Shown in pieces: positions 36,011-48,067 of a stretch of DNA of 64,000 nt. Both the position numbers and the translations under genes were made by a program. The notes under the pieces were generated by a model, which saw only the letters and a list, made by a program, of their open reading frames with translations, ran no database searches and was not told where the DNA came from. Numbering within the stretch: the stretch's first letter is position 1; each line of letters opens with the position of its first letter. Location of the stretch: positions 199,285,125 to 199,349,124 of the forward strand of contig NC_080671.1 in the NCBI RefSeq assembly GCF_030247195.1. The letters run 5' to 3'. Source of the DNA: Topomyia yanbarensis (lineage: Eukaryota > Arthropoda > Insecta > Diptera > Culicidae).

Positions 36011-38277
36011 GTAGTGAGCTTACCGACTGAACCTAAACCTCTTGTTCCTCCCAATCCTCATCCTTCCGTGGCCGCTAGGCCGTTAGGTATTACTTCAGGA
36101 AGGATTGTGTTTTTACTTTTTATATTTGACGTTTCAGCAGCATAGTATCAACCACTGCGGTACCTACAAACGTATGCCTGATGTGTTTTAATCGCTTTGG
36201 TTGAAATAGTATTTTTTGTCGAATGTGAGTCTAAATGATTGTTATCTAGTTCAATACCTACTAATGATGCACATAAGAAATGTTACAAATACGTGTTTCT
36301 CTTATTGTTACATGTGAAATAGTGGAATTGAAAGGATATCTAAAAAACAGCAGGCGCTAAAAGCATTCAAAATGTCACTCTGATATGCGTTCCAAATGCT
36401 ATTAAAAACTTTGCAAATCACAAGTAAGTACATGGGTAAATTATTAGGGAAAATATATTTTCATTATATAGAGTGAAAGTAAGAAAAGAGTAGGGTTATC
36501 AATTCCAATCTGAAAAAATCGGCAATTGAATAAACTAAAAACTGGGTAGCTTGATAGCTCTGTCCGTTCTGCCATTTCAGTGGTTGACAAATAGTCTTTT
36601 TCGTACGTACGTTCTAATACGCAGCTGAAGCACCGTTTGCTGATTTCGTATGCACAACACGAACTTCCCCCTAACCTATAAACCTGATCAAGTGTGACCA
36701 AAGATCGTTTTCAACGACCGCTACCGTACTGTGTAAGATTGTATTAGATTTCACGCCATGCCTCCGACCCGTTGTGATCCAGGGAAAACAGCAATTTCAA
36801 TCCAGTACCTACTTTTCCCACTCACATTCGGCTTATCGAGTTAGTCGGTTATAAATAAAGTACTTTCGCAACTCGTCTCAATTGACCGATGACTCCAGGA
36901 GCTCATGCTGTTGCGCCGTATCCATACCTAGCAAGATGGTCAGCTCAGAGTCATCATCCATCTGCGGTAATTTCATCGAGGCGAACCCAATTGCTGCCAC
37001 GGTTCTGTTTGGATGAATGCATGATGAGTCCGTCGTCAGAAAATGGGTTGAAAAACACGAACACGAGGTTCTCCCTTCTGCAGCAGCTCAGTACCCCGAT
37101 CGATCATACATCCAGGACCGGGCAGACCAGAAGTGTGTCACTAGTGATGTGGATAAAATTGGCGGAGCGTACATAATTACTTAAATTATGATTGTCCGCA
37201 ACATGACTGACGGCAATACAGTGACGGCGATCGATTTATAGGACTTTATAGTAATAAAGAAGTTAAGTGGAGTGAAATGCAATGAAACGTCAGAGATCTG
37301 ATACGTTGATTTTTTTCACAAACATAAAAAGCTCCATCGACCGTTCCAGAACGATTCGATATAGCCCAACGACTGTTGCGTTCGTCTGTCCTGGTGCGGC
37401 ATTTTAAACCGATTCCAAAACACCACACCTTTCCGAAAAAAAAGATACTGCTCCCGCTTCTCAGCGAGGCAGTTCGAAATTAAGACTGCGTCGCCGTTTC
37501 GTGCTTGCTGTGAGCCATGGAGGGTATCATCATTTCATGATCTAAATTACAAGGTGGGTTATGAATTCATGTAGGTATCTGGTTACAAACAATAAAGATC
37601 AGTAGAAAAAAGTGCATCGTTGAGCGATCGCTTCGGAAAGTTACGGGTGGAGATTCGTTCAGCTGATACATGTCATGGGTTACGTTTTACTCGAGTAGGT
37701 AGGAGACACGACACGTGATGGACTGAATAAGGATGATTGAATCGAAGTTTCAGGAATTTTTTTTTTAAGTATTTACGTTGGGGAATCAGGGGTCTGAGCT
37801 GGAAGCAATACCAAAAGTGGAAGTGATTCTCATAGTTGTTAGTAGGGCTGCATCATTTTCACCCAATCAAATAACTAATAGAATATATTTTTTCACTTGT
37901 TGAGTTGTTAACTAATCCGAAAAGTTCCCAGGTTCGCTCTAAACTGCACTTACATTCTATCGGTTTTCAACTTGCTACTTTTGCAATAATTCGGAACCCC
38001 ACTTTCCGAAAATTTTCAACTTGTTGTGAAATCTTAAATTAGTTTCATAAAATTAGTTTCAAACTCAAAATCATTTCAAACCAAATTTGACGATCACCAC
38101 TTTTTTTAAATGAGGTTTTTACGTATTACGTATTGTACAATGTTTATTTCACAATCGAGATTTCAGGCCCCTCCCGATTTTTTTTGATACGCCCCTGGGA
38201 GTCAGTGTTGAAAGCCAGATAGCCTCCGCTTTTTTGGTTAAACCAACCCATGTGAAAGTTCACCATCCCAATTCGAC
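36011..38277. other. single-copy-looking DNA without recognisable gene
   Basis: 36700-37560 is of mixed composition, unrepeated in the window and holds unrecognised frames (36889-37176 plus). 37560-38215 is AT-rich. A TATA-like site lies at 36850. Confidence 0.4.
36850..36880 (+). promoter_or_regulatory. possible core promoter (TATA box plus initiator)
   Basis: TATAAATA at 36850-36857 lies 30 bp before a TCAATT that partly fits the arthropod initiator (A at 36880). The downstream frame from 36889 is unrecognised. Such pairs occur by chance in AT-rich DNA. Confidence 0.2.
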
Positions 38278-39080
38278 ATGACGAATCTTTGTGTTTTCTT
38301 TCGTCCCGAAGCTAAACTTCGCATTACTCGGGACCTGAGAGCCAACTATTCGGCAGTATCCGAAATCCGCAAAGTTCGACCTAGCCGATTGCGCATCACA
38401 GTCAGTAGCTTTAAACAAGCAAACGCGATTGTTTCAGACCCACACTTCACGCTAGTATATTTGAAATATATTTCTTCTCGAAATGTGGAAGTAGATGGCG
38501 TAGAGATCGAAACGGAACTAACTTTCGATAACTTTTTGAAGGACCGGGTGGTCGCTTTTATAACCCCTTACTTAAGCCTGTAAAAATATTAGATTGCGAG
38601 TAATTGAGCTCAGTCGATATCGTAGCTAGCAAGAAGGTCTACACCAAGACGGACACGTTTCGTGTAACCTTCGCCGGGTCTACTGTCCCAAGCTAGTTGC
38701 TGGGAAAACTCGTCTACCTGAACGCTTGTTTGTACCACGTGTCATGCACTGCCTTAAATGCAAACAGCTCGGTCATACGGTCATATGGGGAATAGCATGA
38801 GGATATCTCTTGCGGAAAAAAAATCCGAAAAGTGTTTCTACTGCGGGGATAGTCCTCATGAGCTTACATCATGTCCTACGTATAAGCAGCGCGGACATAA
38901 ACTAAAGCACTTTTTAAGGAGCGTTCGAAGCGCACCTTTGTACCATCATCCCTTTCAGAAAACCTTTACGCCCGCTTGTCTCTGTCGTGTCTGATTCTGA
39001 TGACCCACACGAGGTAACATCCTTCGTTGTCCTGGGCAAGAGGAGAAATCTTCCCTCTCCCAAACTAAAGAATTTTTTCA
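38278..39080 (+). pseudogene. gag-like ORF1 fragment of a non-LTR retrotransposon
   Basis: The plus strand gives an FRPEAKLRITRDL...SEIRKVRPSRLR...FTLVYLKYISSRNVEVDGVEIE block. Through frame changes and two stops, a VKILDCE...KKVYTKTDTFRVTFAGSTVP block follows. Then comes a first knuckle MHCLKCKQLGHT and a later knuckle CFYCGDSPHELTSC (CX2CX4HX4C) with YKQRGHKLK after it, and a tail PLVSVVSDSDDPHEVTSF. The order (RRM-like fold, then CCHC knuckles) is that of ORF1 proteins in I/R1/LOA-type LINEs, which coat the element RNA. Sequence between the two knuckles is missing and a mariner remnant follows directly, so the rest of the element is absent. Confidence 0.7.
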
Positions 39081-39157
39081 GTCATGTGGTCAAAAAATTT
39101 TTTTTCAACGAATATTAAAAACATAATGTTCATTCTTCATTCTTCAAAAAACGTCAA

Positions 39158-42100
39158 TGAATATTAGAGGGGGCCCTGGTCAGACGTACGACGCAACTTA
39201 GTCGCGATGCTCTCACAAGAGCGATGGACGGCACTGACATCCATTTTCCGGATACAATTCCGGATCCTGGTGGCCCACCAATTATTTTTGTACATTGGGG
39301 TACTGAGGGAGCCGAAAAAATCCTCAATTGGACGGCACTGGGGCAAGTTGGTCGGGTTCCCTTCTTTCGGCACGTACGGTATCTTTTTCTGCTCAAGATA
39401 CTCCAGCGTATTCTTGGCGTAATGGGAGGACGTCTTGTCCGGCCAGAAGACGTACTTCCCATCCACATGATAGGCAAATTATAGTTAAAACCGACACCTT
39501 AAGCTTAATACTTTTTCTGGGTTGCCACAAAACCCATAAAATTATAATTTCTACACAGAATTCTTCTTCAGAAAATTCTTAACAAGGCTTAATTTTTTCA
39601 GCGCTTCAAAAAATTATTTTCATTAAAAATTATTGGTTGCAAAACTTGGAAAACAAAGAGAACTTTTTGTAGGCACTGCGGGTAAAACCGACACCCCATA
39701 GGGGTAAGATCGACACTCCCTTTAATTTATTTTCTCTCCACTTTATTAAAATGTTTGTATTTTTAAAAAATGTGATGTATGCCTGAGTAATAAAGTGTGA
39801 GTATGTGAGAAACAAATATGTGCTTTTCGTAGTTTCATTATGTAGTGAGAAGAAGAGAGTTCGAAAGCGTAGTGCTATAAACATGAATATTTTATGCTAT
39901 AGGATTATTTCTTGATAAGGGTATTTCCAAATAATCCTTATGTACATCATTGCAACCTTCAGTGTCATTTTTTTCGTAAGATAATATTTGCAAGTGTTCT
40001 ACATTCTGCTAATCGGATTCATTCACTTATAAGTGACGCACACTTCTTAGTAAAACTACCTTTTCCAGCCTTCATTTTTCGAATTCTGATCATCAACGAT
40101 CTACCAGGTCTCATTGTGATAAAGTATATCTATGACAAACCAAGAGAACACTAGAACTTCGGAGGAGCATATTGGAGAAATAGCATAAGCTTCTATACAA
40201 TCTGATAAGCAAAAATACCATTTTTTGATTTTTAAAGAGGCTTATAAGAAAAACAAAACAACGAAAGTATTTTCGTGTATTTATGCCATTACTATAGTGT
40301 GCTAATAGTGTGATTGAAGTGTCACAAAGATCCACAGCCTTTTGTAATGAACCGCATGTAAACACAACCATCTTAACAGCGCACAGTGGCGGATCTTCAA
40401 ACAAAAATCGGACAAAACCTCAAATGTTACCGAATTTGGCTGAAAATCACAATTTAAGCTAATTTTGAGATGCTAAGCTCATTTTTTGATGTCAAAAGTC
40501 GTAAAATATTAAATGCATCTTTCCATACAGCGTCATTGAACCTTTCTTATAACTATGATCCCGTTTTCATGATTGATTTTCCGTCACTGTGCACCAATGT
40601 CAGCAATATCATAAAAAATGAAGAACACTACTTTAAATCCATTGTATAACGTGTTGGTTTACTATAGATTGTCTAACTATTATACACAAAACACCGTGCG
40701 CCTCCATATCAGCAACTAAGCTCCAAAACCTCCTTAAACTTTTTTGCGTACCTAGGCACAGAACGAGACCATGATATTCGAAAAGTATAGGTTATTTCCC
40801 ATAGAATGAATACTATGTGACTGTTCCGAAATGATTCCAAAATTTGTACAGTATACTTTGGTGAAAAAAGTATTTTTCATCTGACCACCTCAAACATATT
40901 TAAACGAAGAAGTCATAGTTCCAAGCAAATTTACCGAATGTATTTTAATCGCTAACCAAGTTCTTTTGTTCCCCTACATAATGAAACTAGTTGTGCAAAA
41001 AACCGGACCAAAATCAAAAGAGTTATGTTAAAATGATGTTAAAAATCGTGTTCTTATCCAATGACCATGAAATTTTGAATATACATCATTCAATACATGA
41101 AAAAAATAGGAAAAATATAAAATATCAAAATTTCAAAAATAAATTTTTGAGGTTTTGGCCAGCCTTCAGCCACTGTGCAGCGTGTCGGTTTTACCCTAAC
41201 CAAAGGGTGTCGGTTTTACCCCAACAGCGCACATTTTTTAAAAAAGCGATTAAAAATATTGAATTTCTCAAACTTGTCTTCAATGCACTCAGTTGATCAA
41301 AGGAAAGGCCGATAATAGTAGGTACTGAAAAATGTGGTGATTTGAAAAGCTTTTGTTCGGTTAAAACCTTAAATTAAACAAAATTTTACATCCAGACTAG
41401 TATGAAAGCTGCTGTCGTATGTTTTATTTATTTTTATGACATTCGGCGTACTAACGTAAATCCAATTTGTCTTCAAATGCTCTACATAATCATACTAATA
41501 ATAAAGTGTCATTATGAAATGAATAAAAATTTGATTTCTAGGGAAAGTTGTGGGGTGTCGGTTTTACCCACAATTCCCCTACTCCTTTAAAAACGGCAGA
41601 AGAATTTTCTGGTACACTTGTTGATTGATGGTCAGACCGATCAGCTTGAACCATGGCTTTGAAATCCCTCTGTCCGATATGGCGATGTGCAGCATATTTT
41701 TTTCAAATTTATGCTTAAACTTATATTTTGCTTCGAGGGGTGTGGCAGACTTGTCGCTGCAATAGTAGCTGTCATTTCCTGGAATGTGGGTCTTCGAGAG
41801 CGGAAAGTAACTTTCGTCGTCCAGCACGAACGACGTCCCGCGCTAGTTCTTCGTCATCCACCGGCACTGCGATTTCACGATCGCTATCTGCTCGTCGGTA
41901 AACTCGGGTGAACGAGTCTTCTTCCGACAGATGATCCTCCATCTTGAGGGTTCGGTGAATCAAGGTATGGGAGCAGTGATATTTTCGGCCGACGTCACGC
42001 AAACTCGTTCCGTCCTTGTTGTCTTACAGCTTTTTCAACGCTTCCTTCTTCTTCCCGATTTTATTCGCCGGACGGCCGCTATCAACCTTCCGCTCCACGC

Positions 42101-42221
42101 TTAGGGGTGCCAGTTTCCGGTAAACTGTACTCACGGGCACGTTTTCGTCTCGAAATGCGTTGACCATGCGTTTTGTCAACTTTACAACACGCTCGCGGAG
42201 TGCATACTGTTTCGACGCCAT
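39158..42221 (-). pseudogene. DD37E Tc1/mariner transposase, split by an insertion
   Basis: The minus strand starts at ATG 42221 with a basic helix-turn-helix region, followed by GRPANK (AT-hook-like linker), DVGRKYHCSHTLIHR (second helix-turn-helix) and the first catalytic Asp in DDESYFPLSKTH. A 2.1-kb element interrupts it, and the protein continues from 39470 with KYVFWPDKTSSHY (second Asp) and CRPIEDFFG (Glu). Thirty-seven residues separate the second Asp from Glu, matching the mosquito DD37E group. Removing the insert plus one TA copy restores one continuous frame across the junction. Other lesions: an in-frame TAA after KKEALKKL (about 42028) and a frameshift near 41830. It is inactive. 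Confidence 0.85.
39473..41579. mobile_element. TA-flanked 2.1-kb non-autonomous element with GTCGGTTTTACCCC words, copy 1
   Basis: Its right end, read inward, is ggggaattgtgggtaaaacc and the left ggcaaattatagttaaaacc; both continue into gacacc (21 of 26 bases match). Insertion duplicated TA (39471-39472, 41580-41581) in the transposase gene, confirmed by frame restoration. The terminal word gtcggttttaccc or its complement recurs internally at about 39690-39715, 41180-41222 and 41555. The rest is AT-rich and non-coding. A second copy lies at 45330-47546 on the other strand. Confidence 0.85.
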
Positions 42222-42299
42222 CTTCGATTGAACTGACAGCACGCTAGCGAAAAGAAACATGCCACCCATTTCTAAGGAGTCCATAGAGAAATTTTCTTG

Positions 42300-42619
42300 G
42301 AGAGAAAAAAAATACGCTCTTTACTTTAATTACAGCAAGGTATTGAAATCATTCTCATTATTAATTGAACACCCGTTACCTCATAAGGGCGCCAAGATAT
42401 CCTCCACGGTGGTTGCGCCATCACGATCAGACCAAATTAATGGAAGTGCAGCTTTAAAACCGAAGGAAGTAGTTCATGGACTGCGAAATTTGAATTCCAC
42501 TAAAGAGTACCTGGAACATTCAAGGACATCAAAAATCCCAAGTGTCTCTTTTTTCTAAGATAGCTCAGTGATTTTTACAACTCGCAAGTCTTCTGATAAC
42601 TTTTCTCCCTATAGTGAAA
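42300..42619. other. no recognisable gene
   Basis: The plus frame 42259-42558 overlaps the 5' part of the transposase and continues into unrecognised sequence; no domain is visible. Mariner terminal repeats could not be identified here. Confidence 0.35.
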
Positions 42620-43560
42620 ACATTTTTGAAGCAGTTTACTGCTGAATGGCGTTTCTTTTCATCGATGGTACCCTTCGATGGATAATTCATCGAACAACGT
42701 CGCGGATCTGATCACTGTTCTACAGTAGAACTACAGAAGTATCATCCCGAAAATCGATTCATTCTAAATGTTAATAAATAATATGATCTAAAATCTGAAT
42801 ACAGAAATGCCATCAAAGGTTCAATTTTCTCCGGACAATAACCAAAACATGGTGGGATACCCAGCCAGGAAACCTGATCAGGTTTTACCAAACAACGATA
42901 TTGTCGGTGATGAAGTTCTTTCCGTTTCGTTGCGAAGAAACACTTCATCAAACTGAAGAGAATCCGGTATCGTTGTTTGTGTATTGCTTTGAGTGGCATT
43001 CACTCGATTCATACGATGATTCTCGAAATGTTGGCGGGTGTTCTTTCACTAAAAACACGATTTTAGGATCTCTCCTATCGATTGCGCATTCCTTGCGCTA
43101 TCTTAAACCCGTTAGTAATTGAAAATTCGAAAGGCTGTCGAGCTTTATTCTCAGACCGCTTTATGCCCCTGTAATTCGACTACATGACACAGTCAATTAA
43201 TCCTGCTTCATATAATTCCAACCATATCCACTTCTCTGATATTTCTGATCCAATCGTATTCGTCGACTCATCCACGAAAGAAGAAATTTGTGGAGTCCCG
43301 GATCACGTAAGCGCTCAATCGATCCCGTAAATCTTTTATAATAGATTCCTAGAAGTCAACTGTGATAAAATCTTCTACACTGACGGATCAAATCTCAATG
43401 GCTTAGGTATCTTCAATGAAAATATCACCGTTTCTTTCAAGCTTAATGTTTCTGTTTCAGTTTACATTGCAGAATTAGTTGCAATTGAGTACTCTTACTC
43501 TTGGGATCATCGACACTTTTCCAATTTTAAGTGTGTACCTATTAATTTAGGACACGTTTT
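42620..43560 (+). pseudogene. decayed LOA/I-like pol: reverse transcriptase thumb to RNase H start
   Basis: The plus strand, through several frames, gives HFIKLKRIRYRCLCIALSGI, MLAGVLSLKTRF, DLSYRLRIPCAIL and PLVIENS blocks. A DYMTQSINPASYNSN block and, near 43370, KIFYTDGSNLNG with the first RNase H Asp follow, then an AELVAIEY block (second acidic residue). Order and words match the copy at 12460-13923. Stops occur every few dozen codons. The copy is truncated inside RNase H, before the third acidic residue. RNase H degrades the RNA of the RNA-DNA hybrid in active members; this one cannot be functional. Confidence 0.7.
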
Positions 43561-44094
43561 TAACATAAACTACACAAACAAATGAATGAATGGGACAAGG
43601 TCCGCCAAATTTTGAAAGAACCCGTGAAATTATTCTTTTAACAAACTACCAAAAATTGTATAGTTGGTGTAGTTCGATGCAGGAGAAAAAAGATATCCTC
43701 AAAAATAATTCTCAAGTAGACAGTATTCGAAGAAGTTTCTTGTGGACGAGTTTGTAATGAGTTTGTTTCCATTTCTTCTCGTTTTCCGAGATATATTTTT
43801 GATCGATCAAAGGGTCATAAGTTAGAAAATTAGTTATTAGAAGGTACTGGCAAATGAAAGATTGCACATTGATAATCACTTCTCCAAAGATGCTATTAAC
43901 CACAACTTAGCTGTTTTGGCGGTAATAGTCAATTTCATGTTTTTGGTCTTATTTCTAGATATTGGGAAATGGCAAGAATCCGTCATCCGTATTTAATGTT
44001 AAATATCTCCTTCGATAATAGTCCGATTTCAACAAACTATAGTTCGTTCGAAAGGTGTTCGTATAATCTGTCTGAGGATGTATAAAGTGTTTAT
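43561..44094. other. no recognisable gene
   Basis: AT-rich spacer with no recognisable coding sequence or bounded repeat. Confidence 0.35.
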
Positions 44095-45240
44095 CAGAAT
44101 TAGAGTGGAGGATGCGTCAGAAATACTTCATTTTATTTCGCTAAGCGATATGGATGAAGAAAATGCGGGTGTATGGGTGGTCAAGGGGGGGGGGGGGGGT
44201 GATGAAGTAGGGAGGTGTAGGGGTAAGAGAAAGAAGGCGATGCAATATTCAACTGCATACTACGCCTTCCATTTGAGACTTGATTTGAGAAAATCGGTTT
44301 AGTCATCACCGAAGAACCAATGTGACATTAATTGCCGAATATGCCCGGAATCCGGGACTTCCGGAATCGTCGGTAATGGACAATATATTCAAAGAATGTT
44401 TCATTGGCAATCAGTGATCTAAATCTTACTAACCAAACTGTAACTTTGGAACCAGAATCCAGAAACGAATGAAATTTTCAGCAGTCAATGGAGTTATTGT
44501 ATTTTCCATTTGAAATCAAGTTTGTAAAAATCGGTCAAGAATTCGCTGGGAAATAGGTGTGATATTAGCTTAGGAACTTGGCGGGTTCCCCGGAGGCATC
44601 ATGAACCGTTAAAGGTGACCAATGTAGTCAAAGCTACGTTGAATGATCATTAGTGATCTAGAGCTGCAAATCAAAGTAATGTTGCATCTTTTTTAATATG
44701 CATTACATTATATGGACATATGTTGGTACCAGTTGATATGGGAATTTGCCGTGTGACTGCACTCTTCATCCCGTAACTCCGGAATTGGAAGTCGAATTAC
44801 CTAAAAATTCAATAGCAGCTTTTGCGAGCATTATACCTTTCAGATTTAAGTTTGTGAAAATCGGTTCAGCCATCTCTGTGAAAATGTATGAGTTTAAATA
44901 ACACACACACGAACACACACATACATACATACACATAGACATTTTTCGATCTCGACGAACTGAATGACACTCGGCCCTCCGGGCCTCGGATAAACAGTCG
45001 ATTTTTACAGTGAATGCATAGCCTTTCTTTATATGAGAAAGGCAAAAGATTTAGTTCCGGGTTATGTGGGAATTTCATTTGTGACCGGACGATTGAGTCT
45101 ATATTTCCGGAACCATATAAGCGATCCGTACGAAATATTATAGACGTCTATGTAGATGATATACCTTTCATTTGGGACTAAGTTTTTGAAAATCGGCCCA
45201 ACCATTCCCGAAAAATTGATGTGAGTTTGCACAAAACAAA
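44095..45240 (+). repeat. dispersed modular repeat, copy 2 (long)
   Basis: The segment repeats a module of roughly 200-300 bp: ttccggaa- or cccggaa-type start, variable middle, then a (ttccatttg/ctttcagatttaag/tttcatttgggac) block and (g)aaaatcgg-t-ca-cca. Modules are visible at about 44270, 44520, 44840 and 45165. 44870-45050 is a minus-orientated copy of the GGGCCGAGTGTCA unit (gacactcggccctccgggcc, ending ctttatatgagaaaggcaaa) with a short CA/CATA tract. 44095-44420 matches 8930-9300. Confidence 0.65.
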
Positions 45241-45329
45241 AATAAAAACTAAATAGTGTAATCTAATATGAGATTCAAAAAATGATATTGAAGAACAATT
45301 TTCACCGACCGTCGAATTGTTGATTACTA

Positions 45330-47546
45330 CGAAGCGTACGTTACTTCTAAGTGAATGAATCCTAGTAGCAGGGGATACATTTTGCTTGCAAAACTGATTC
45401 TAATCCTTAGAATGGCATCACAAGTGGTAATAAAGCTTGAAAAAATTACTTCAGAAATTTCATTATATAATATGAACCAAGCGTTTAAAATTATTTATTC
45501 ATAACACCACGCATTCGAATGCTCTTTCTCTAGCTACGCGATGGAACTTCAGAAAGCATGCATTTGAATCACACATGCTCATTAGGGTGGGGCAAAATGA
45601 TCGTTTTTTCAGCACAGCGCTTTTTTGGTTCCTTTAGGGGTCCCAAACAACTGTGCAAAATTTGGGGTCGATTAGTGTTGACCCGGCGTAGCACATTGCG
45701 TTTGAAATTTGTATGGAGATTAGTATGGGAAAACCTACATTTTTGCATTTTTAATTCTACAGACTACAATTCTTCCTGTAGTATGCCAACAAATAGATAG
45801 AAGTGTAGTCCAGGATATACTAAACAACTTTGCCGAAGGATGTATGGTGTTAGAATGTCTCTAAGCCAAGTTATACCTGCTCAAAGTTCAATACATCGAA
45901 TTAAATGGCAAAAATCATTTTTATTGCCAACACTGCGGGTGTACCAATGGAATTTCATATAGAATTCCAAAATAACATTATTTATATTAGATTTACCACA
46001 TTGATATGTTTGGATGAATTATTCAAAAGCATTAGCTCAATTTCATAAGGTAGTTGTGCAATAGGGCGTAGTGAGGGGTGAGGGGTGAGGGGGGGACTTT
46101 AATATGTAGAAATTCGAACTGAAATGTCGAGTTGGAATGTTCAGATGAATTATTTCATAACATTTACACATTGTCCTACGCATAATAGTAACGATGAAAT
46201 AAAACATACTGTATCCATTTGTCTTGACTTTTATCAATAGAAATTATGTTACAGACTGAATCAAATGATGTCGAGTTGATATGTCAGAGGATTATATTTC
46301 GGTATAATACGCATGATTTGATAGCATGCTCATTTCTATGCTGTTCGATCACGAGGCGTGAAGCTAATTTCTGGATTTCAACATGAAATCCACCAGATCC
46401 CTACATCATTTTTTTGCTTCAGGTGATCGAACAGCATCGAAATGAGCATCCCATCAAATCAAAGTGCGTATTAAACTGAAATACAATCAATGCAATCCTC
46501 TAACATATCAACTCGACATCAGTTGATTCAGTCTGTAACGTAACTTCTATTGATAAAAGTCAAGGCAAAAGGATACAGTATGTTTTATTTCAACGTTACT
46601 ATTATGCGTAGGATATTGTGTAAATGTTTTGAAGTAATTCGTCTGAACCTTCCAACTCGACAACATTTCAGTTCGAATTTCTACCTATTAAAGTCCCCCC
46701 TCCTCTCGCCCCTCACTACGCCCTATTGCTCAACTACCTACGCTCATGAAATTGAGCTAAGGCTTTTGAATAATTCATCCAAACATACCAATGTGGTAAA
46801 TCTAAAATATATAATGTTATTTTGGAATTCTATATGAAATACCGTTGGTACACCAGCAATGTGTTGGCAATAAAAATGATTTTTGGCATTTAATTCGATG
46901 TATCGAACTTTGAACAGCTATAACTAGGTTTAGAGACATTCTAAAACCATACATCCTTCGGCAAAGTTGTTCAGCATATCCATGACTATACTTCTATCTA
47001 TTTGTTGACATACTACAAGAAGAATTGTAGACTGTAGAATTAAAAATGCAAAAATGATGGATTTCCCATACTAATCTCCATACAAATTTCAAACGCAATG
47101 CGCCACGCCGGGTCAACACCAATCGACCACAAATTTTGCACAGTTGTTTGGGACCCCAAAAGGTACCAAAAAAGTGCTGTGCTCGGTTGATGTGGCTATG
47201 ATTACGTTTTTCCATATAACAATGCCCCACCCTAATGCTCATAGATACATAATTACACTTTATCACGCATACAAAACACATTTTAATGAAAAAATTTGAC
47301 AAAAAGATTGTTAAAAAGGGTGTCGCACTTGTCCCTTTGGGGTGTCGGTCTTACCCGGAATGTTTTTTTTGCCACTTTATAGCAACCAAATTTTCAAATA
47401 AACCCATTTTTTGAAACGCTAAAAAATTATATCTTGTTAAGAACTACCTTACCAAGGATTATGTACAGAGTTTACAACTTTAGGAGCTTTGTGGAAATTT
47501 AGAAATATGATTGCGCTTAAGGTGTCGGACTTGTCCCCGGTTCCCC
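45330..47546. mobile_element. GTCGGTTTTACCCC-type TA-flanked element, copy 2, truncated and split
   Basis: The reverse complement of 47546-47240 and then of 45575-45330 follows 39486-40060 block by block (ccgacaccttaagc; ttcttaacaag; gcg-ttcaaaaaa; gggtaa-accgacacccca; ggattcattcactta-aagt). The end gtccccggttcccc abuts TA at 47547. The left end is truncated near 45330. A hairpin element (45583-47234) sits inside. Confidence 0.7.
45583..47234. mobile_element. 1.65-kb long-hairpin element with 8-bp target duplication
   Basis: Flanks atgctcat are identical (45575-45582, 47235-47242). Ends tagggtggggca pair exactly with tgccccacccta. The two halves are imperfect inverted copies of each other over about 800 bp to a centre near 46390, including caaacaactgtgcaaaattt, cctttttaaagtcccccc-like and agcatcgaaatgagca-type words. 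The 8-bp duplication suggests a hAT-type insertion. It is non-coding: open frames appear as mirror pairs on both strands. Confidence 0.85.
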
Positions 47547-47548
47547 TA

Positions 47549-48040
47549 ATTAAAAAAAACAAAAGCGACATAACGTTTCGTTTGTATCCCGTAGTCCCAA
47601 CGAACGAAATAGTTGATCGAAGCTTCAAACAATACCAACAAAAAACCAGGTTTGATAGAAAGTTGGTAAATGTAAATGAAAGTTTTGGCCTAGCAAATGT
47701 GACATACAAAATAAATCAGAATCATAGTGGGAGAAAAATAATGAATTTCATCGGCTTTCAACCGCTAGGTTCCGTCGGTTTGCGAAATAGTTGACAAACC
47801 GAGTCTCAGCCTAGTGGTTTGCATGAAACAACGCGCATTTCGTTAGCAATGATTTTTATTATTTATAGCTGAAATTGTACCTTGCGAATCAACATGCCAT
47901 TCAAACAAAATGTTAACTGCCGCAAGTCTCACTCGGTAATTATAGTTTGCATCTGAATGTTAATTGGTGATTTCAGTTGAATTTAAAGAATGATTCTTCT
48001 CGTAACGTGAACCTTATTTCCATGAAACAACTACTTCGGC
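47549..48040. other. no recognisable gene
   Basis: The plus frame 47489-47794 runs from the element end into unrecognised sequence. No domain is visible. Confidence 0.35.
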
Positions 48041-48067
48041 TGACTAACTGACTGACTGACTGACTGG
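48041..48067. repeat. (ACTG)n microsatellite
   Basis: ctgactgactgactgactgg is a tetranucleotide run of about six units. Confidence 0.85.

Noticed and set aside
45558..47302. Similar 80-100-residue frames on opposite strands at 45558-45800 and 46994-47302
   Set aside because: They are mirror images from the arms of the hairpin element, not two genes.
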